Below are positions 5,121-8,561 of a DNA stretch of 8,561 nucleotides, in pieces. Both the position numbers and the translations under genes were made by a program. Under the pieces are notes generated by a model. It saw nothing but the letters and a program-made list of their open reading frames with translations, was not told where the DNA came from and did not search any database. Position 1 is the stretch's first letter; each line of letters starts with the position of its first letter. Origin of the DNA: an uncultured Acidimicrobiaceae bacterium (GTDB lineage Bacteria > Actinomycetota > Acidimicrobiia > Acidimicrobiales > Microtrichaceae); assembly GCA_937868025.1 (NCBI GenBank), contig CALMLJ010000117.1, positions 1-8,561 on the forward strand, in the 5' to 3' direction.

Positions 5121-6350
5121 TCATCCGCGGAGGGTGTCGGCGGGTGGGGTGCGGGCGGCTTTGATGGCGGGTGCGATGCCGGCGAGGGCGCCGGTGATGG
5201 TGCCGATGGCGGGTGCGGCGAGGAGGACGGCGGGATGGATGGTGGGGGTCCAGGTTCGTGTGATCGCGACGACGACGACGGCGACGAGTCCGATGATGGC
5301 GCCGACGGTGCCGGCGATGGTGCCGGTGAGGGATGCTTCGAGTGCGATTTGTCGGGTGATGTGGTGGCGGGTGGCGCCGAGGGCTCGGCGGAGTCCGATC
5401 TCGGGTCGTCGTTCGATGACGTTGAGGAGGGTGGCGTTGGTGATGGCGATGGCCCCGACGAGTAGGGCGAGCCCGGCGAGGGCGTAGAACAGGGTTTGGA
5501 CGTCGTTCTCGACCTGGTTGCGGAGGGTGTTGGGGTCGGGCGGGACGAGGGCTTGGAGTCGGTCGGGTTGTTGTGGTCGTAGTGCGAGTGGTGCTTGGCT
5601 GCCGATGAGTTGGGCGGCTCCGGGGGCGGTGTCGATGAGGACTTGGCGTTCCGCGTCGGTGGCGGCGAACTGGGTGTCGGCGGTGGTGGTGGGGATGGTG
5701 ATGGCGAGGAGGAGGTCGGGGTTGCGGGCGACGTCGTCGATGATGCCGGCGATGACGTAGGGGGTGTCGTCGAGGAACACGACGGGTTGGCGGTCGATGC
5801 TGGTGATGCCGAGCTGGTCGGCGGCGACGCGTCCGATGACGGCGACGTGTTCGGCTCGTTGTTGGTGCCAGTCGTCGTAGAGGCGGCCGGTCGCAAGTGT
5901 GGGGAGCGCGGCGCGCAGGGCGCCGGGGCTGGCGGCGATGACGGGGATCGGGGTGGTGGTGCGTAGCGGTCGGGTGGCGAGTGTGCGGGGTTGGATGGTG
6001 CCGGGATCGGCGACGGTGTAGGAAATGCCGGCGTGGTTGACCCCGTTGAGAGTTTGGAGGCGTTGGTCGGTGTCGGCGGGGAACGGGTTGGTGCCGTCGG
6101 GGGCTGCGTCTTGGACGCGGACTTCGGTGGCGCGTAACGCGTCGAAGCGTGAGGACACCTGGGCGCTGGCGGTCTCGGCGAGTCCGGTGGTGGTGACGAA
6201 CGCGCCGACACCGAGGATGGTGCCGAGCGCGGTGAGGAGGGTTCGCACGGGGCGTTGGGCGATGACCGCGAACGCCTCGGCGAGCGCATCGCGGCGTCGG
6301 AACACCGATGGAGCCGTGATGGTGGGGTCAGGGCGTCGTCGCATGCTCAC
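5121..6350 (-). CDS. MacB/FtsX-type ABC transporter permease
   Basis: 409 residues. The start is GTG 6350, or ATG 6344 two codons later. Topology fits the MacB family: TM1 at about 37-58, a large extracytoplasmic domain (about 60-280), then TM2 (284-307), TM3 (342-363) and TM4 (374-395). The cytoplasmic loop ERRPEIGLRRALGATRHHI (313-331) is the signature that contacts the ATPase, and the protein ends with the family-typical PAIKAARTPPADTLRG. MacB-type permeases are mechanotransmitters that use cytoplasmic ATP hydrolysis to act on substrates outside the membrane, such as peptides, lipoproteins or envelope components. The first 23 bp overlap the ATPase gene, so the two should be made together. 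The substrate cannot be told from sequence. The gene is complete despite the transposase remnant right after it; its TGA shares bases with an ATG at 5124 that starts nothing credible. Confidence 0.92.
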   Translation of the reverse strand: MSMRRRPDPTITAPSVFRRRDALAEAFAVIAQRPVRTLLTALGTILGVGAFVTTTGLAETASAQVSSRFDALRATEVRVQDAAPDGTNPFPADTDQRLQTLNGVNHAGISYTVADPGTIQPRTLATRPLRTTTPIPVIAASPGALRAALPTLATGRLYDDWHQQRAEHVAVIGRVAADQLGITSIDRQPVVFLDDTPYVIAGIIDDVARNPDLLLAITIPTTTADTQFAATDAERQVLIDTAPGAAQLIGSQAPLALRPQQPDRLQALVPPDPNTLRNQVENDVQTLFYALAGLALLVGAIAITNATLLNVIERRPEIGLRRALGATRHHITRQIALEASLTGTIAGTVGAIIGLVAVVVVAITRTWTPTIHPAVLLAAPAIGTITGALAGIAPAIKAARTPPADTLRG

Positions 6351-7098
6351 GGCGGATTTCGGTCAGGTGGCCGTCGGTGATGGTGAGGTGGCGTTCGGCG
6401 GCTGCGGCGATGGTCGGGTCGTGGGTGATGACGACGATGGTGAGGCCCGTGTGGTGGAGCTGGTCGAGCAGGTTCAGGATCTGGCGGGTCGTTGCTGTGT
6501 CGAGGTTGCCGGTCGGTTCGTCGCACAGCACGAGCGACGGGTTCCGTACGAGGGTGCGAGCGATCGCGACGCGTTGCTTCTCGCCGCCGGACAGGGTGGA
6601 GCAGCGGGCGTGGCGGCGGTGACCGAGCCCGACTTGGTCGGCGGCTGCTCGGGCGCGGACGCGCCGTTCTCGTGCGGGGATGCCTTGGTAGAGCAGTCCG
6701 AGGGCGATGTTGTCGATCACGGTCCGGTAGCCGACGAGGTGGAACGCTTGGAACACGAACCCGATACGCCGGGCCCGCAACGCCGAGCGGGTCGTGTCGT
6801 CGAGGTCGGCGACGTCGACGCCGTCGAGCAGATAGCTGCCGCCGGTGGGTGTGTCGAGCAGCCCGAGCAGCGACAGCAAGGTGGTCTTGCCGGAACCGGA
6901 CGCTCCGGTGATCGCGACGTACTCCCCGGCACGGATCGTGAACCGGCACGGGTGGAGCGCGGTCACCGATGGGGGACCGGGGAAGGTCTTGAAGAGCCCG
7001 TCGACGACGACCACGTCGCGTACAGCACCCTCGACTCCGATCGCCGCCCCTCTGGTGTGCGGGTCGGTTGCGGGGGTTGGCTCGAGGTTGGCGGTCAT
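6328..7098 (-). CDS. ABC transporter ATP-binding protein, MacB/LolD-like
   Basis: 256 residues with all the expected motifs: Walker A GASGSGKT (65-72), Q-loop Gln117 in FVFQAF, signature LSGGE (169-173), Walker B LVLCDE (189-194), D-loop GNLD (197-200) and H-loop His226. The spacing and the FQAFHLVGYRTVIDNI segment match the MacB/LolD/FtsE-like subfamily of export and mechanotransmission ATPases. The N-terminal ~25 residues before VVVDGLFKTF are an extension not needed for the fold. The ATG at 7098 overlaps the stop of the adaptor gene by 4 bp (ATGA), and the 3' end overlaps the permease start. It supplies the energy for the permease. Confidence 0.94.
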   Translation of the reverse strand: MTANLEPTPATDPHTRGAAIGVEGAVRDVVVVDGLFKTFPGPPSVTALHPCRFTIRAGEYVAITGASGSGKTTLLSLLGLLDTPTGGSYLLDGVDVADLDDTTRSALRARRIGFVFQAFHLVGYRTVIDNIALGLLYQGIPARERRVRARAAADQVGLGHRRHARCSTLSGGEKQRVAIARTLVRNPSLVLCDEPTGNLDTATTRQILNLLDQLHHTGLTIVVITHDPTIAAAAERHLTITDGHLTEIRREHATTP

Positions 7099-8561
7099 CG
7101 CCCGACGACGACCTTGTCGCCGTCGTGCAGATCGGCCGGGTCGGCGGGTTCGATCGCGACGAAGCCGTCAGCGCTGATCCCGGTGGTCACCTGGACCGGG
7201 ACCGGGTCGCGTGAACCGGGGGGCAGCACGGCGACGGAGGTGGTGCCGTCGGCGGCCGAGGAGATCGCCGTGATCGGCACGACCAGCGTTGCGGTGTCGC
7301 TGGACGCGGCGGCGATGGTGACGCGCAGGTTGGTGCCGGTCAGCTCCGATGGGAGGGACGTGTCGGGGGTGATGGTGGCTTGGTAGCCGCTCGTCCCGTC
7401 CGATCCGGTGGTGGCGTTGTCGGCGATGTTGGTGATCGTCGCCGAAAAGGTGGTGCTGGTTTGTTCGTCGAGCAGCTCGACGGGCATGCCGATCCGGGCG
7501 AGCGCGACCTCGTCTGCCCGCAGTGTCATCGAGACCACGAGCGCTCCGCCGCTCAGCTCGACGATCCCACCGCCAGTCCCGCCACCGGTCGAGCCGTTGG
7601 CGGTGTCGAGTGATCCGAGTGAGGTGACGGTGGTGCGGACACGTGCGGGTAGCGCGGGCATGAACACGATCTCGCCCTGGGCGACGGTCGGCCCTGTGGT
7701 GGCCTGCAGCGTCTCGAGCGCGGCCGCTGCTGTGTCGCGGGTGGCGAGTGCTTGGCCGAGCGCGATGTACTCGGCGGTGGTGTCGGGGTTCGTCGCCTCG
7801 GCCAGGCTCGCCTCGGCAAGCTTCACCGCGTCGGCCGCGTTCGCGACCGAACTGGCGCCGGTGCGTCGAGTGGTGTCGGCTGCGCTCTGCTGCTGGCCGA
7901 CCTTCAACTCCGCAGCGGATATGTCGGCTGGGGTTGCTGTCGGATCGGCACGCACCCGATCCAGTTCCGTCTGCGCGGCGGCGAGTTCGGCTTCTGCTTG
8001 CGCGACGCTGTCGGCAGCGGCGACAACTGCATCGTTGTAGCTGCGGCGGGCCGACTCGAGGGCGAGTTGCAGCGCCAGCAGCGCCGAGCCGTCCACTCCT
8101 TCGGCTGCCCGGCGCCAGGCTGCGTCGGCGGCGTCGACCGCTGCCTGCGCGTCACTGACCGCGTTGCTGGCGGCGGCGAGATCCGCGGATTCGGTCTCCG
8201 ACGACGGCAACACGTCGTAGCCGGCATCTGCGTAGAACGTGCCGACGCAGGCCTTGGTGTCGGACCCGTACACCCCCGGGGCGTCCGTGATCGGACATCC
8301 CAAACGTGACAGCGCCGCCTGCAGTTGCGCGACATCGGCACCAGTCATCCCCGGTCGCAACGACCGATACACCGGCACGTCGCCGACCAGTACGAACACC
8401 GGCCGACCCGACACCTCGACGACGCGCTGCCCCTCGATCACCTCGTCTCCCGCCGCCACGGCGAGGTTGGTGATGACCGGATCGCCGACCACCGAGACCG
8501 GTACTCGCAGCGACGCCGACACCTCGGGAGTCACATCACCACGGGTGATCAATGTCTGTGT
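7095..8561 (-). CDS. Membrane-fusion (HlyD-like) adaptor with peptidoglycan-binding-like domain (5' partial)
   Basis: The frame is open to the right edge (three more codons before TTG 8552), so the N-terminus with its signal or anchor segment is missing; 488 residues are visible. Residue numbers count from TTG 8552. Segment 28-57 (VAAGDEVIEGQRVVEVSGRPVFVLVG) is lipoyl-like. Next is a PG_binding_1-like domain (about 62-115, with GMTGADVAQLQAALSRLG). A long Ala-rich coiled coil (about 120-285) follows, and then a second lipoyl/beta-barrel part with EIVFMPALPARV (294-305), a Gly-rich loop (322-329) and a C-terminal beta domain ending DGDKVVVGR. This is the usual adaptor of actinobacterial MacB-like operons. 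It would link the permease to the cell wall. It is first in the operon, and its TGA overlaps the ATPase ATG. Confidence 0.88.
   Translation of the reverse strand, partial: TQTLITRGDVTPEVSASLRVPVSVVGDPVITNLAVAAGDEVIEGQRVVEVSGRPVFVLVGDVPVYRSLRPGMTGADVAQLQAALSRLGCPITDAPGVYGSDTKACVGTFYADAGYDVLPSSETESADLAAASNAVSDAQAAVDAADAAWRRAAEGVDGSALLALQLALESARRSYNDAVVAAADSVAQAEAELAAAQTELDRVRADPTATPADISAAELKVGQQQSAADTTRRTGASSVANAADAVKLAEASLAEATNPDTTAEYIALGQALATRDTAAAALETLQATTGPTVAQGEIVFMPALPARVRTTVTSLGSLDTANGSTGGGTGGGIVELSGGALVVSMTLRADEVALARIGMPVELLDEQTSTTFSATITNIADNATTGSDGTSGYQATITPDTSLPSELTGTNLRVTIAAASSDTATLVVPITAISSAADGTTSVAVLPPGSRDPVPVQVTTGISADGFVAIEPADPADLHDGDKVVVGR

Noticed and set aside
5048..6289. 413-codon Pro/Ser-rich minus-strand frame
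   Set aside because: Same-strand shadow of the permease gene in another frame. Low-complexity Pro/Ser/Thr composition reflects GC-rich third positions. Only its last ~18 codons carry meaning, as the start of the transposase fragment.
6025..7386. 453-codon plus-strand frame
   Set aside because: Antisense to the ATPase, which has every ABC motif, and to the permease and adaptor ends. No domain of its own.

Overview
The window is high-GC DNA with GC-biased third codon positions, GTG/TTG starts and four-base gene overlaps. Together with the cysteine-patterned lipoproteins, this points to an actinobacterium, perhaps an acidimicrobial-type lineage; the phylum-level guess is an inference. No tRNA, rRNA or CRISPR array was seen.

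Left arm, bases 1-4774, + strand. The same two-gene cassette occurs three times in tandem. Each cassette has a small four-cysteine Sec-secreted protein (genes at 1-333, 1696-2106 and 3252-3671) followed at once by a lipoprotein of about 300-370 residues (340-1386, 2103-2999 and 3671-4774). The small protein of cassette 2 looks like the peptidase-inhibitor I36 / beta-gamma-crystallin-like family; the other two share only its cysteine layout. The three lipoproteins are divergent paralogues. Each carries two copies of a CMxxxG[FY] motif plus two more conserved cysteines, and I know of no assigned function for them. Inside a cassette the genes are 6 bp apart, overlap by 4 bp (TTGA) or overlap by 1 bp (TGATG). 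Cassettes 2 and 3 are each preceded by a spaced motif, GGAAC-N-GATT-N10-CGACACCT, at the same spacing, with a good ribosome binding site downstream. They therefore look like separately transcribed members of one regulon under an ECF-type sigma factor. The cassette 1 promoter lies outside the window.

Middle, 4775-5120. No intact gene. It holds a frameshifted N-terminal fragment of an IS3-type transposase OrfA on the minus strand, an open helical remnant of unknown origin joined to it, and a hairpin that could end transcription from both sides.

Right arm, 5121-8561, minus strand. A compact MacB-like export operon read right to left: a membrane-fusion/adaptor protein with a peptidoglycan-binding-like domain (5' end beyond the window), an ABC ATPase and a four-TM MacB/FtsX-type permease. 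The genes overlap by 4 and 23 bp. The two arms converge on the IS scar. A functional link between the transporter and the cassettes is possible, but nothing in the sequence demonstrates it.
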